From the NCBI GenBank assembly GCA_003254905.1, contig QANU01072397.1, positions 686,781 through 750,780 on the forward strand: a stretch of DNA of 64,000 nucleotides. The letters are read 5' to 3'. Position numbers and translations under genes: made by a program. Shown one piece after another: positions 34,083-46,813 of this stretch. Every line of letters starts with the position of its first letter. Within the stretch, counting starts at the first letter, position 1. The notes under the pieces are model-generated. The model was not told the DNA's origin and ran no database searches. It worked only from the letters and a program-made list of their open reading frames with translations. This stretch comes from Nissolia schottii (lineage: Eukaryota > Streptophyta > Magnoliopsida > Fabales > Fabaceae).

Positions 34083-37000
34083 CTATAAACAGCCAGCACT
34101 CTCTCTAAGCCTTAATGCTGCTGCCAAACCACTCTCTATGGCACCTTCAACGCTGGGACTAGCACAAAAGTCTCCACATATGGCTAGCCTCTTGTTTCTC
34201 TCCCAAAGACATTTCTCCTTTGGGGCAATACTAACAGCCGGAAATGCACTTCCCCTGCAAAACAAAGCAACATTACAAAAAATGTACTTATCATATGTTG
34301 TACCAGCATGGATACAAGTATCGAATATGACACGGTATGATACAATACGCAAATACGATAATTTTGTAAAAATGTAAACTACAAATATAGCAATTTATAT
34401 TAACTAAAAGTTTTATGTAATAATAATATTGAATATTAATAATAATTTTAATCATGATTTTTCTATTCAACAAGATTGAACGAATTTTATCTTAAATATG
34501 ATAAGTTGTCCTAGATAATGGATAAAAAGTATAGTAGTTGTGCATCATATATCATAAACATAGAATGAAAAGCAGTACTTTTCTTCTTCATTTCTTTTTT
34601 CAAAAATTTCCTCAGTTTCTAATGTCTAAATTGAAAAGGAACAACCTAACAAAGTAGCTATAAGACAGTAAAATATATTGAGATGGTGATTCACAATGGT
34701 CCTTTCAGTACACAGGCTAATACCCTTTAACACTAGCATTAATCAATCAACTTGGTATTAGACTAGCGGCAATTTCAACTTCATCTTAAACCTATAACTA
34801 GTTACTTGACTTCAAATACATGCAGGGAAAGTCCAAGAACAAAATTAGTAAGAAGAAAAAGGTTTGCGAACTGGAATTATATTAATTTCAACCAGAGGTA
34901 AAGGCAAATGAGATTCCAAAATCCGACAAATTGAATGCATAATAAGTAGTTTTTGCATCAGTATCCACCATCTATGCGTAATGCTAGATATAATCATACT
35001 TAGTTACTTACCATCGATGTGCTTTCTTAAAAAAAGGTTGAGATATGTGTAGCCCTGTCCTCAGGAATTCTTGGAAAAGTTGTTCAGCCACTTTACTCAG
35101 TGTTTCTTCTGAGGGCTTCTTGAGTCCAGTTTGAGCAATTATATCCTCCGCATATTCCTCTGTTGAACGAAGAACCCATCTTTCACTGTAAAGATGCCAA
35201 CCAATTAGTAAAATAATCAATGGAATCTGAACTTAGAGAATCTTATCTCATTATGGCAGCAACAAATAAATACCTCGAGGTGGAACGACTTGGCTTGCTG
35301 CTATCACAATAAGCCCTGCTTAGAACTTTAGAATTCTCGAAAGAGAATCCTTTGACTGGTACCTGAATCATAAATTGAATTTTGTTGGATAGAATCCTCA
35401 GTTCTACATCCTTGAAGATGCTCTTAGATGGAATATTAAAAAACTAGCACAACACAGCCTAGTTCAACTTGATTATACATGCAAAATCTTCCCGCATGAA
35501 AATTAATTAGGAGAATCCATCTGAAATTGTTTTTCTTGGTATCTCAATCTGCATTCTACATTCTCTTGGTTGCCACAATTACTGCTGAACTCTTTTCTCT
35601 GCCAATGTCATTTTTCACTAGTTGTATGTAGTAGATATCAAGCTACGTAACTTCACTACTTTTTTCATAAAAAGAAAAAAAAAAGATACTAAGCTACACA
35701 TAGAAAAGGAAATCAAGAACCATCTCCCCAAAACCAAAGCATGCGCAATGGAATGGGTTGAACTCATGTCAAATTCATGTACTATCAAACTTGTTACAAT
35801 TTATTGACAGCTTGGGAGTTGTATAGCTATATCGTACTGATGAGAGAGGCTCTGCAAATGCCAGCATTACAGCAAAACATGGCTTAACGGGAAGATTGTG
35901 CAACTTTGCTGACAACTCTGGCACCAAATTGAAATCTGCATATCTCACAAATGTCAAAGACGAGCAAATGGCAGAATAAGTTAATTGGACATACAGCATT
36001 CAAACGCAGTTTTTCCTGTAATATTAGTGTGTGTATCTGTCAAGTGTGTATTCTATATATTCCAGTTCAAGTTCAAAGTCATGTTGAATCCATTAATTGG
36101 ATTGTTAATCCCAGACCCTACCCAAAATTTAACTTATCTTGATTACATAAATAAATTCCAGTAAAGGAATCTTTAGTTAGTCAATTATATAACAAATTAT
36201 ATTGCAATCATGTAACTTTAATCTCTCTTCCCCTCAACTAGTAATAATGCTTCGTAGTTCATCCAGAAGAATTTGAATCAAGAAAAAGGAAACAGAAAAT
36301 GGTCTTCGACCCAAATAGATATGGTAGCACAGAAGTTCATTGATATGACAATTGGCTGATTTTATCCCCACAAAAGACAAATGAATCATGAACCACTTAA
36401 GCATGGATAAATAAAATGAAAACTTGGGAAAGAAAGCCATCATATTCATACCAAGTGGCGGCAACCGTCCAGTTACTTGTGCAATTCTGGGAGAGACTAT
36501 ATTCTTGTCTGATGCAACAAGCCCCCTAAATTGCCCAAGGTTTTGTCCATCCACACCAGTCAATGACCACAATTTCTCAGTATCCAACCATTCAGCTTTT
36601 CCAATACCCACCCCAAACTTACTTTCCACGCCTTACCATGAGAAAATAATGAATAAGCATTTCATTAGGTCCACAGTCAGCTTGAATAATGAGACAAATT
36701 CATAAAAGGTATTAAGTAGATACCACTTTCATTGCACAATGCTTTGCATATAGAATTCATGCCTGGAACACCCACAAATCTCTTGCCCAGTCCTTCCTAA
36801 AAAATTTCAAGTCAGAAATAACTATTCTAGTAAAAGTTATCTCAGATACACAAGGCTTTCTGGTACAAGGCATTTCATCTGCATAATTTGAAAACAAGTA
36901 ACTGATTCTTTAAACGGAACATAAAAATGATGGGTGTCCCTGAAAATTTCTATTTTTCTAGAAGAGAACTTAAACCAAGGGCAGGAGGGAGGGATCTTTC

Positions 37001-38102
37001 ATATGTAGTAGAGTTTCAAACTGATGGAGTATGCTGCCAATGTGAAAGACTCAATAGATGAATCCAATACAATTGATAAATCCGATACAAATGAAAGTAT
37101 GAAAAATCAACAAGATCAATTATGACTACACAATATAGAACAACAACTAATTCTTATCTCACTAGGTGGAGTCAGCTACATGAATCAGGCCACACCATTA
37201 TACCATTTATGATCTATGTCATAAAGATTCAACAAGGTTTTATGTTGGCTATTGACTACTTAAAACAACCCTCCTCTTTTATCCGGGCTTGGGACTGGCT
37301 ATGACTACACAATTTATACTAACACAAAACAATTTAAACAATATGAAGAATAATTGTCAACCTGTTCTATGCTGCTGAATTTAAGGGTGTTGAAATCAAA
37401 TGAGCCAAACTTTTCGTTCCATTCAGCTACAAGACCCCTTGACTCCCACTCTTGAACTAGACACCACACTTCAGACTCGCTAACTGAGAAAAACGGAGCA
37501 CCGTGGTCGAAATGCAGCTCCTTCCCATCTTCAGTTTTCTCTCTGGATTCCCAGAAAATAACAAAATTAGGATCCTCTTTCAATCACCATTAAGCCAATC
37601 AAAGAATTTTCCAGTAACATCAATAAGTAACAGGGTGGTTGTTTCCCGAGCTCCTTATTCTTCGTAATTCTTTAACAAAACAACAGGAAAATCCAGTAAC
37701 AATTATCGAATAACTATTCCAAATAAAAAAAAACAAAACAGTGATTACACACAGAACCCCTTTAACATTTAATAAAAAAAGAAAAAAGAAATAGCGAAAA
37801 AAGAGGGAAGAACCTTCTCTGCGACATGCGTCCACCAGGGCCTCTGGCTGACTCAAAGAGAGTAACTGAAACCCCATTTCTGGCAAGTGCTGATGCACAC
37901 ACTGCTCCCGAGACTGCCACCAACATTCCACTTCGGTTATTAATATTATTTTATCATTTAACTCCTATAATAAAGTATGCATGCATATTTCATTCAAATC
38001 AATGGAGCGGAAAACAAATTAAAGATGAGATGAAGATGGGAGTGGTTGCTTACTTCCACCTCCGATCACAGCAACCCTAAAGGCGGCGGCGCTATTCATC
38101 AT
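34083..38102 (-). CDS. Renalase-like FAD/NAD(P)-binding oxidoreductase
   Basis: Nine minus-strand exons (38054-38102, 37814-37913, 37362-37542, 36724-36796, 36452-36631, 35838-35935, 35274-35362, 35012-35185, 34083-34254) keep frame throughout and give 371 residues. The N-terminus VAVIGGGISG (10-19) is a Rossmann GxGxxG dinucleotide site with Glu37 as the likely ribose ligand, followed by RGPGGRMS (40-47), typical of flavin amine-oxidase and renalase-like enzymes. Later motifs are HFDHGAPFFSV, KRFVGVPGMNSICKALC and, near the end, KRLAICGDFCASPSVEGAIE, the C-terminal FAD-contacting segment. It resembles the Arabidopsis protein At3g04650 as I recall it. The substrate is unknown; renalases oxidise abnormal NAD(P)H isomers, but that function is not proven for the plant group. 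See the upstream ORF for a possible lost transit peptide. Confidence 0.9.
37121..37313 (-). mobile_element. SINE-like retroposon with 14-bp target duplication
   Basis: Identical 14-bp flanks (tatgactacacaat) occur at 37121-37134 and 37300-37313. Between them on the minus strand is a sequence starting agccagtcccaagcccgg and ending in a (TTG)n-like tail. This is the ubiquitous plant retroposon recognised by 'actaggtgg.gtc.gctacatgaatc' on the other strand. It sits in intron 3 of the oxidoreductase, 49 bp from exon 3, in the sense orientation. Confidence 0.7.
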
Positions 38103-38169
38103 CGTAGCGTGGGAGCAGAGAGAAAGAAGTAGTCGTTGTTGTAGTAACGCTGGCGGCGATAGCAGTCAT
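38092..38169 (-). promoter_or_regulatory. Overlapping upstream ORF, transit-peptide-like
   Basis: An ATG at 38169 opens a 25-codon frame (MTAIAASV, a Thr run, SFSLLPRYDDE) that stops at 38092-38094, overlapping the oxidoreductase start at 38102 in a different frame. If it lies in the mRNA it would hinder initiation at the main ATG. Its composition (Ala, Ser, Thr, no acidic residue before the last five) is like a chloroplast transit peptide. Confidence 0.4.
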
Positions 38170-38179
38170 GGTCAAGAGT

Positions 38180-40240
38180 CCGCCACCTACATTTTCCACG
38201 GTGTCATCATCATTCATTTCATTTATTAATTACTCTTTTATTTTTTTGGATAAAACGGAATTACTTTTTATATTATTATACTGTTTATTGTCTCTTGTTG
38301 CAGCCACTTTACTCTTAGCCTATAAGGGGCGTTGGCTGCCACTCTGGGGTTTCATCAATTGAAGATCAACCGTTATTCGAGAAGGAGTTAATACCTTGGA
38401 AATGTCCATGTGACCCAAGTTAGTCCTCAAAAAATATTAAGTGTCACAGTAATTCTTGAAAAATATTTCGTTGCTCACTTTAAATTTCGGTGTGCGAGGT
38501 AGATAGAGTGGGCAGAGAGATGAGGAGGAAGAAGAAGGTCCCCGTATTTATGCTTGCAAACATTTATCAGTCGATAAATCTGTCAGTAATTTTTTTAAAT
38601 CCGCCAATAACTATAATAAACGAAATACGTCTTTTAATTTGTGCAAAAAATCTTCCATTCAATGAAATTTGATTATCGGGGATAAATCTGTCGCTATAAT
38701 GTTATTCGTTGGTAAATCAAAAAATCCTTAAACCCTAACCTCTTAAACAAATAACTAGAGCAATTAAATAAATCATTATCAATAAGAAAAAGTAATGTCG
38801 TATTAATCTCACACACACATATTTTCTCTATAAACATTTGAAAAATGAAATTACATGAAGTGAAAACAGAAACCTAATAGATCATTTGCAATCAATTATA
38901 ATAAAAAAATTGGGATGAAGTACAATTTTATACATATTTAGGATGGAGTGCAATGTTGACGGTGGTTTATGCAATTTACCCTAAATTCTTTCACATAAGA
39001 CAGGTATGTAACATTGACAATATCAACAACCAATAATATTCTAAAAATATGAATAAAACATCAGATCAGTTACTAGAGTTTGCAACAACAGTTAAATTTG
39101 TCCATATAATTTTAAATCAATCAAATTTGTCCTTATAATTAAAAAATGTCAATTAAATTAATTCCTAGAGTAGACATGCCAAAAGATTAACTTGATTGAC
39201 ATTTACTGATTAAAAGAATGAATTTAATATATTTAAAATTATGGAGACAACTTTGATTAATGTCTCTACCTTTAGGGATTGATTTGATGGTGTAATACTA
39301 AAAATATTGTTTTGTACCATAATGGTTGATTTGATCACTATTTTCCTTTTGTCAAAGTAAAGGATTGGTACTGAATATCAAGTTTTGACAATGTTAATTT
39401 CATTCTTCTTCTTAGAACCCTTCTTCCTATTTTTTTAATATTGGTTTTTAAGCACGCATCAACAACATCATTAAAAAATTACAAAACCATTTAATTTGGG
39501 GTATTAACACATTCTTGGTTTTAATGTAGGTAGAATTCGAAAATATGATTGGAGACAAAAAATTATAAATGTATGGGGAAGATGATTGAAATCGTCATTA
39601 CATGCAGCGATTTTAGGTTTTTGAAAAGAATAAAAAAATTTCGGAATCTAAAATCGTCATAGGAGTAGCGATTTCAGCCATTTTTTAAAAAAAATTTCAG
39701 GGTTTGAAATTGCCATAAGGAGTGGCGATTTCGGTCCCATTTTTTCTAAAAAAATGCATTCATAATTTTATTACACCGTTCATATTATGGAAAATTAACA
39801 TTTGAAAACCAATATAAAGGAAAAAAAACCTTTAATTTGATTGCCTTTGCCAATCAACTTGAAATTAAAAAAAATGTTTTGACTTGATATTAAAGTTTTA
39901 CCATTAAGAAGCGATGAGATTGGTCTATAGATCCCTATTTCTAAAAAAGAAAATTATTAATATTTTAAATCGCGTGAAAAGTATATAAAATCATTTAATA
40001 CTTCTGTTCATCACCTTAATTGTGTTTTTTTTAAGAAAGATGGTCTGTTAAACTCAGCAACACGGACTTGTTGACGCCAAAACAAAATGTTTAAATAATC
40101 CAACAATTGGTTTGACACGAAAATGATAGAGACAAGTGGGAATAAAAAAAAAAAATAGAGAGAGAAGTTTCAAAATAAGTACGCGTTATACCTTAATGGC
40201 TTCGTGATATCATAAATGATCAATGGACCCTTCTTCCCTT
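38180..40240. repeat. Intergenic DNA with three palindromic aaatcg/cgattt units
   Basis: About 2 kb without a gene. At 39588-39614, 39650-39675 and 39706-39732 there are three inverted-repeat units, each starting (g)aaatcg.c and ending g.cgattt(c), spaced 62 and 56 bp. They look like subterminal or LTR-associated repeats of a mobile element whose ends I could not place. Elsewhere AT-rich, with scattered cgataaatctgtc motifs (38570-38700) that may be CACTA subterminal remnants. Confidence 0.45.
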
Positions 40241-40391
40241 GAGAGACCATAGCTCATAGCATTGATTAACAACCCACTCAAACACTCACAACCCCTTCAT
40301 CACGGTTTCTCTTTTTGCTATGAGTTCTCTTGACCAAAGACCATAATCTTTGTCTCTATTCTTGTTTTTCCTCCTCGAGCTGCTTTCTGAG

Positions 40392-40900
40392 GTTTGTTTC
40401 ATTTCATTTCGTTTCACGTGTTATTGCTCTTTATTTTTTTCTTACCCTTTAGTCACGTGTTTGTGTTATGTTTCTGTTTCTCTTTTGTCCTTTGGAAAGT
40501 TTCAATTTTTTCTTTTTTTGCATTTGGTCTTGAGGAAGAGATGGTGGTTGGTGTTCTGCTGTAGTACCTGTGAACAAATTCTTTTGTAAAGTTTTCTCTC
40601 TTTTTCATTTTTTTTTTTATCCTCTGGTTATCTGAAGACTACAGTTTGCTTCAGTTTTAGTTCTGCCATTTCATTGTTATTCTTCTTTGAGCTGTGCAAC
40701 ATCATCACAAACCGAACCAGTTTGAAGATATTACCAAAAAAAAGAGTACAGTCAGAGATTCAAAAACTCATGGTTTTTCATTTGAAATTATGTACTTTCA
40801 AGCAACAAATTAACCTAAAGATCTTTAATTGAGAGGTTTGAGATGAATATAGTTTCTTATGGATAAAAGGGTGGAATGGAAATGCTTGATTTGAATTGAT

Positions 40901-40945
<45 letters not shown>

Positions 40946-41182
40946 TGTGCCTTCGATCAATTTCGTCGATTTGTTCGTTATGTTAAGGCTTGGTTTGAAT
41001 TGCATAACCAATTCAGAAAAATATCACTGGCATATTTACATTTTTTGTGTAATACCGTGAATGTGCTTCTGTTCTGAAATTTTTTGCATTGTCTTAAGTC
41101 ATGTTCAAATTATTTGTATGAGCTTTTCCACTTGATTATTATTCTTCAAGACTTTTAACACATTTTGTTTTGGTTCAACCAG
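40392..41182 (+). other. Probable 5'UTR intron of the receptor-like kinase
   Basis: A donor (ctgag/gtttgt) at 40392 and an acceptor (ggttcaaccag) ending at 41182 would remove 791 bp, leaving a leader of 88 bases before the ATG at 41271. The intron holds a (GA)n microsatellite at about 40905-40942. Confidence 0.4.
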
Positions 41183-41270
41183 GTGACTTGGAAAGGGGTT
41201 TTCATTTGAAGAGATTGATACTACAATTTGTCATCGAAAAGCTGAGATTTCCGATATAATTCATTCAGTC

Positions 41271-44050
41271 ATGACCTGTTTCCCTTTCTTATTCAGTAAG
41301 GTGTCTTCTTCAGCTAGACAAGGAATACATGATCCAGAGATTGATGAAGGTACATGTTTATAACAAATTACATTCGCATAATACCTAAGTGCATGGAATA
41401 GTTATTTTGTCATGGTTTGGTTGTATTGTTAAGGTATCTATCTGTGATGTTAATTATATACTTGATTTTAATTGGATATGATTGTGAACAGATATTTCAT
41501 GCATTCAAAATGTTAGAATCTACACATACAAAGAACTAAGAAATGCCACTGAAGGTTTTAGTCAGGCCAATAAAATTGGAGAGGGTGGTTTTGGTTCTGT
41601 CTATAAGGTAAACTTGAACCACTCTTTGAATTGGCTTTGGTCATTGTTTTTTCTCCTTCCTTCTATTTATCAATGGAACCCTAACAAATAGTGGGTGGGT
41701 GGACGACCAGGGACGGCTTAAAGACAGAAAAGTCGCAGCTATAAAAGTCCTTTCAGATGAATCGAAACAAGGGGTGAAGGAGTTCTTGACAGAGATAAAT
41801 GTGATCTCAGAAATAGAGCATGAGAATTTGGTCAAGTTGTATGGTTGTTGTGTGGAAAGAAACAACAGAATATTAGTCTACAACTACCTTGAGAATAACA
41901 GCCTCGCGCAAACTCTTTTAGGTAAAATGCATTTATTTTTTTTATAGTTTAAGTAACTATTTTTGTGTTTCTGTTGATGATGCTTGGATGGGACATAAGT
42001 AGTTCATCTCTGAACTTGGAAAAAGCCTTTTGCAAAAGCTTTCTTGCCAAAGTTAGCAAGTCTTTGACTCTCAATCTTAATCTAATTCTTTTTAAATCAA
42101 TTTTTTTTTTTCTCTTCGCTTCCAGGCGGAGGTCACAGTAGTATCTACTTTGATTGGCGAACAAGATCGAAAATATGCATTGGCGTTGCGCGCGGGCTTG
42201 CCTTTCTTCATGAGGAAGTAAGGCCTCACATTGTTCATAGGGATATAAAAGCAAGCAATATTCTACTTGACAAAGACCTCACTCCCAAGATTTCGGATTT
42301 TGGTCTCGCAAAGCTTATTCCGGCAAACATGACTCATGTCAGCACACGTGTAGCAGGAACATTGTAAGTACTGTAATTGGAAACTATTTTTCTCCCCCTC
42401 GTTACTAAAAATCAGCATTCTCAGTTGGAAGACTTGATCCCTTGGCCTCAAATTCCCAGTTTTACATTAAAAATGTTTCACTCCTACATGGAAGTTAGAA
42501 GTTGGGTCCATCGGGTTTATGTTTCCATTCTTTGTTTTCAATATGTTTCCCTTTTTTAGGATTTTGTGAAGAAAACAGTAAAAGTATAAAAATCTTGTTT
42601 CCTGTTTTTACTATTTCCTTTACAAAATCCTAAAAAACATGAAACAGATTGAATACAACAAATGAAAACAGAAATCAAACGGACCTTGATACTATGAGAT
42701 AATATTTATACTGGAAAATTAGAATCTGGTGGACAAGATCAATTTTATTCTGCACATATAATATGTAACAATCCATTTTATGTCAATTGATGACATTGAA
42801 GTTTATACTCATTTTCTCAGGCATCTGTTATCACACTGCTTTAGTTGCCAGTGTTGTGCACAAATTTGTCATCCAAAAACTGCAATGCACACATAACCTG
42901 ACTGGTTTCAAATTCACATTTCACCTAATCCATGAGATCACTGAAAGTTCTGCTAAATCCATATTTATTTAAGGATGTCATATATATTTACATGAGAGAG
43001 AGGAAATCTTCTCTTTTGCTGTTTACATTATTACATGTGCATATAATCTTCTTTAATATAGTATCTTTTGTCAGAAATTTACTGATACCCTTTCTATTTC
43101 AGAGGCTATTTGGCACCAGAGTATGCAATAGGGGGGAAGCTGACACGGAAAGCAGACATTTACAGCTTCGGTGTCCTCCTTGTGGAAATAGTCACCGGAA
43201 CATGTAACACGAATTCGCGATTGCCGATGGAAGAACAATTTCTTCTAGAGAGGGTATGAATGTCCCATATTCCCAGTTGAATTTGTGTATCTTTTACTGA
43301 CATCAATTCTGACAATCACTTTGTTTATTCAAATCTTCGCCTATTCTAACTAGACTAAAATTTCCTTCATACTCATTTTCTGAGTAGTTACAAGAAATGA
43401 AGTCCCCAATATGAAAATGTGTACGCTCATTCTCTTTGTACAAATTAAACTCCTTATTTAGTTTGAAATGCGTATACACTACAGTGCTATATGTGAAAGC
43501 ATAGTATATACAATAAGCCAAACCATTAATTTCTGTTGTTCCATAAACATAGATAAATCCTAACAAACATATTCTGTTATCCTTGCTTTATCATACACTA
43601 GGTAAAAATCCAAGTGATAGTAGAGTTATGCTTTAATTATGCTTGGTAAACACATTGGCTATCATAATGTTAAAGGACTGTGTCTTATTTCATCTTCTGT
43701 TGTTACAGATTTGGGGACTGTATGAGCGAAACGAATTGGTGGGGCTGGTAGATATATCTCTAAATGGGGAATTTGATGCCGAGCAGGCCTGTAGGTTCCT
43801 GAAGATTGGCCTCCTTTGCACTCAGGACTCCCCGAAGATGCGGCCACCGATGTCTTCTGTGGTCAAGATGCTCACCGGAGAAATGGTTGTGGATGACAGG
43901 AAGATAACAAAACCAGCCTTGATTACTGATTTCATGGACCTCAAAGTTAATAGGAAACAGGGAACCAATGCTGATATGAAGACTACATCTACATACAACA
44001 TATCCTCTCAGGGTACTACCATGTCATTAACCCCTTCAACTTCACAATGA
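41271..44050 (+). CDS. CRPK1: Receptor-like cytoplasmic Ser/Thr kinase, CRPK1-like
   Basis: Six exons (41271-41349, 41492-41607, 41711-41921, 42126-42363, 43103-43253, 43709-44050) give 378 residues. The protein starts [10 protein letters not shown], with no signal peptide or membrane helix, then [14 protein letters not shown] and a full kinase domain: GEGGFGSV (56-63), catalytic Lys77 (AAIK), HRD (173-175) with KASN, DFG (193-195) and APE (219-221). HRD carries the Arg of RD kinases, so it is probably activated by activation-loop phosphorylation. The C-terminal tail is Ser/Thr-rich. Length, exon pattern and the MTCF start fit the cytoplasmic kinase subgroup of Arabidopsis At1g16670 (CRPK1, a plasma-membrane-associated cold-signalling kinase). 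Cys3 could be palmitoylated; Gly2 is absent, so N-myristoylation is not expected. The exact orthology is inferred; neighbouring PSBR and DnaJ genes support it. Confidence 0.92.
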
Positions 44051-45180
44051 GTGATCAAAGCATGTAAACATTTTCTTTTTTCATTTTTCCTTCCATTAAT
44101 TTAATTTTTTTTTCTATTTTGCTTTGGCTTGTCGTCTCCTTGTAAATTTTGCTACCTTTCCTTACTTTTTTTTTTGAGTGATTTTTGTTGACTAGCAAGT
44201 TTTTTTTTTTTTTGGACAAATTTACTGTCCTGTAAATATGGACTGGCTTGAATTCAATGATAAAGCTGAAGCATCTTTTCCAATTTTTTTTTTCTTAAGA
44301 TTTTTTTTGATCTTATCTTAGTATCCTTAGTTGTAGGTCTATCTTTTTTATCTTATTGTATTCTATTGAGTTATTTTGAAGTGTAACCACTATTTCTTAT
44401 ATAACTCATTCTTGAGTTTAAGTAGACCTTATTCAAAACGTCTTTACGGCTTGTACAAGATGGTGACAAAGTCTTGTGATGTGAAAATCTCACCGGATAA
44501 AATCCACTCCCGTTGCCTATATATTCAAACCATGCTAGGGAGATTATGGTACATTTCTTTTTTATGCAAGATAGATTACTTAGGATACTGTTACGTGGAA
44601 CTTGATGTTAAGGTGTCAAAGTTCCTTGTATGTGCGAGGCTGCATCAACAGTTAAGTGATTCAGACCTTATTGTGTCACTTTCTGACAAGAGGGGGCGCA
44701 TTCTCCCTATCTATAAATACTATTTGCCAAGGACAAGAGACTTTGGTTTGGAGGATTATTAAGTTTGTTTCAAGAGTTTCTACATCCTTCAGCATAAAAA
44801 GTATGTTTTGTTCGGTAAAGTTGTTTAAGGCCATCAACGTAGAAAGTAGAGACTAAAATTATTCTATGGGGCTATTCTATCAACTTAAATTTTTGAAAAA
44901 GATAGTTGTTGATATGACATCAAAGTAACTATAATCAAAAGATTTAAAATTTGATCATTGTCGATCCCTATTTACGTTAGAAAATGTGTAAAGAGATTAA
45001 ATAAAATTATTCATGTGCCTCTTTTCAATTGTTTAAACTTTTGGAAGATAATTTTTTTTTTTTTAAAAAAAAGAGTAAATTCACATGTATACAAAGGAAC
45101 CAAAATTAGAAGTGTCTATTTTTTGAAGGGAAATGTGAAGGAAAGAAAGTCTTATTAGTAAGCTAAGAGAGAAATATAGT
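44051..45180. other. 3' flank of kinase and AT-rich intergenic DNA
   Basis: The 3'UTR probably ends before about 44300. A long frame at 44376-44762 has no ATG start and no recognisable domain; a TATA-like tataaata at 44712 hints at an old LTR, unproven. Confidence 0.4.
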
Positions 45181-45310
45181 TAAAAAAATGATGGCTCGAT
45201 ACATGAAGCTTTCATTTAATAGGGTTTCAAAATGACAGATGTACACAATCTTATTCTCGCAAGAGAAGAAGTTGTTTCCATGAATTGAACATGTGAGCTT
45301 CATCTACCAC
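45181..45310 (-). mobile_element. 5'-truncated Au-like SINE
   Basis: On the minus strand the sequence reads ctcacatgttcaattcatgg (B-box remnant), then aaacaacttctt, aagattgtgtacat and agcttcatgtatcgagcc, ending in a T run. This order is that of the tRNA-derived Au SINE family. The A box is missing or decayed. Confidence 0.55.
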
Positions 45311-46064
45311 AACAACCCATCTACTGCAATAAATTCAAGGGATTGTTTGACTTCTTGTTGAACTTTGGTAAGCATGTGCATCCCAAACTGGTTCCTCTGA
45401 GCCTATAATGAAACCAAAGATGGAATGGCTGCAACCAGCACATGTCAGTTACCTCAGTTGGTGTTGTTTGTTACAGAGAATGATGTTTTCTCAGGGAGGG
45501 TTTTTGAACAGACTAAAACTGATGAAGCTTCTGCTAGATTGAATTAAGTGGAGAATAATTTATGTCCACACTCCATTGAGAATGAAGTGACTCAACACAT
45601 TGCTCCATATAACATGAGTACAATACAAGATTTCTGATGGAGAAATCTTTTGCATGTGGTCACATGGGTGACAAGGACTAATTTTATCGAGATTTCTGAT
45701 GGAGAAATATTACTGACACAAGCACCGTGAGAATAAATTCTTCCACCTATTCTGGGGCGAAGTTGGTTAGTTCCTACCTGTTTCGTTAATTAATGTTATC
45801 AAAAAGTAAAACCTTCATTGACTTTCTGGAAATTCTTGATAAAAAAATATTACTACACGATTAGGAAACATTGCGAGAAATTCTGTTTACAGAACAAACA
45901 ACGCACCCACTATTATATTTTCTAAATCAACATAAAGAATTTATGCAGTTTGGGTGATGGTTATGGCAACTATACCATATTGATGAGAATTGGTTTGCAC
46001 AGTAATAGCTAAGTACCAACATTCCAAATGATGTGTACTACGTCCAAAATGAAGGCATAGTAAA
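45311..46064. other. Intergenic DNA, no gene seen
   Basis: A short direct repeat (atttctgatggagaaat at about 45631 and 45693) is the only structure noted. Confidence 0.45.
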
Positions 46065-46068
46065 ATAT

Positions 46069-46222
46069 TAAGAATTGTGTTATTTGTACTCATTTACGTG
46101 TGAGATATTCAACCGACACATATATTTACTATTATTTTACATCTTAAAAAATCTCATCTAATGATACATATATGTATGTCAATACAATGTCTACATAAAT
46201 AAATACAAATAACATTTTCTAA
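46069..46222. mobile_element. Small MITE
   Basis: Left end ttaagaattgtgttatttgt and right end (complement ttagaaaatgttatttgtat) form imperfect inverted repeats of about 30 bp around an AT-rich core of about 90 bp. Confidence 0.55.
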
Positions 46223-46813
46223 TGATTAATATGTATATATATACCCACAAAGTAAATATACAAATTGTAGGCCCCTTCCCAAAAAAATAAAATTAAGAAC
46301 AACTATATACGGATACAATTATCACTGTACATATTGTGAATCTATCTACATTAATAATAGATTTAGGTATATGGTTAATGTGCTAATGGCTAAATCCTTT
46401 ACGTTTATTTTCTAAAAACATATATAAATCAACAAGAACATGAATCTGCAAGTGGAAGTAGAAGTATTAGTAGTTGTCAAGGGCTTTTTTTCATTATTAT
46501 TAATTTGGTAAAATCCCGACACATCTTAGTAGAAGAAAAAAAAAATAGAAGTATTAATAGTTAAAGGCAAATGAATCTTAGCCATGCGTCCAATCCAAGC
46601 CCAACTATTAATAAGGAAAATTCATATTGAGATTGGAAACTATTTTTAAAAGCTTAGTTAAGCCTAAGTCAATACTCAAAAAACATAAAGTATATTTAAA
46701 CTAATATGTATAGTTACAAACTACTAATTGTCCAATAACATTTTGAAAAAACTAGAAAAACTAGAAGATACCTTAGTCAGACACAATTTCGCACATATGT
46801 ATGAAAGGAAAAG

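Noticed and set aside
44376..44762. 128-codon frame after the kinase
   Set aside because: No ATG start and no family resemblance; probably part of an old LTR.
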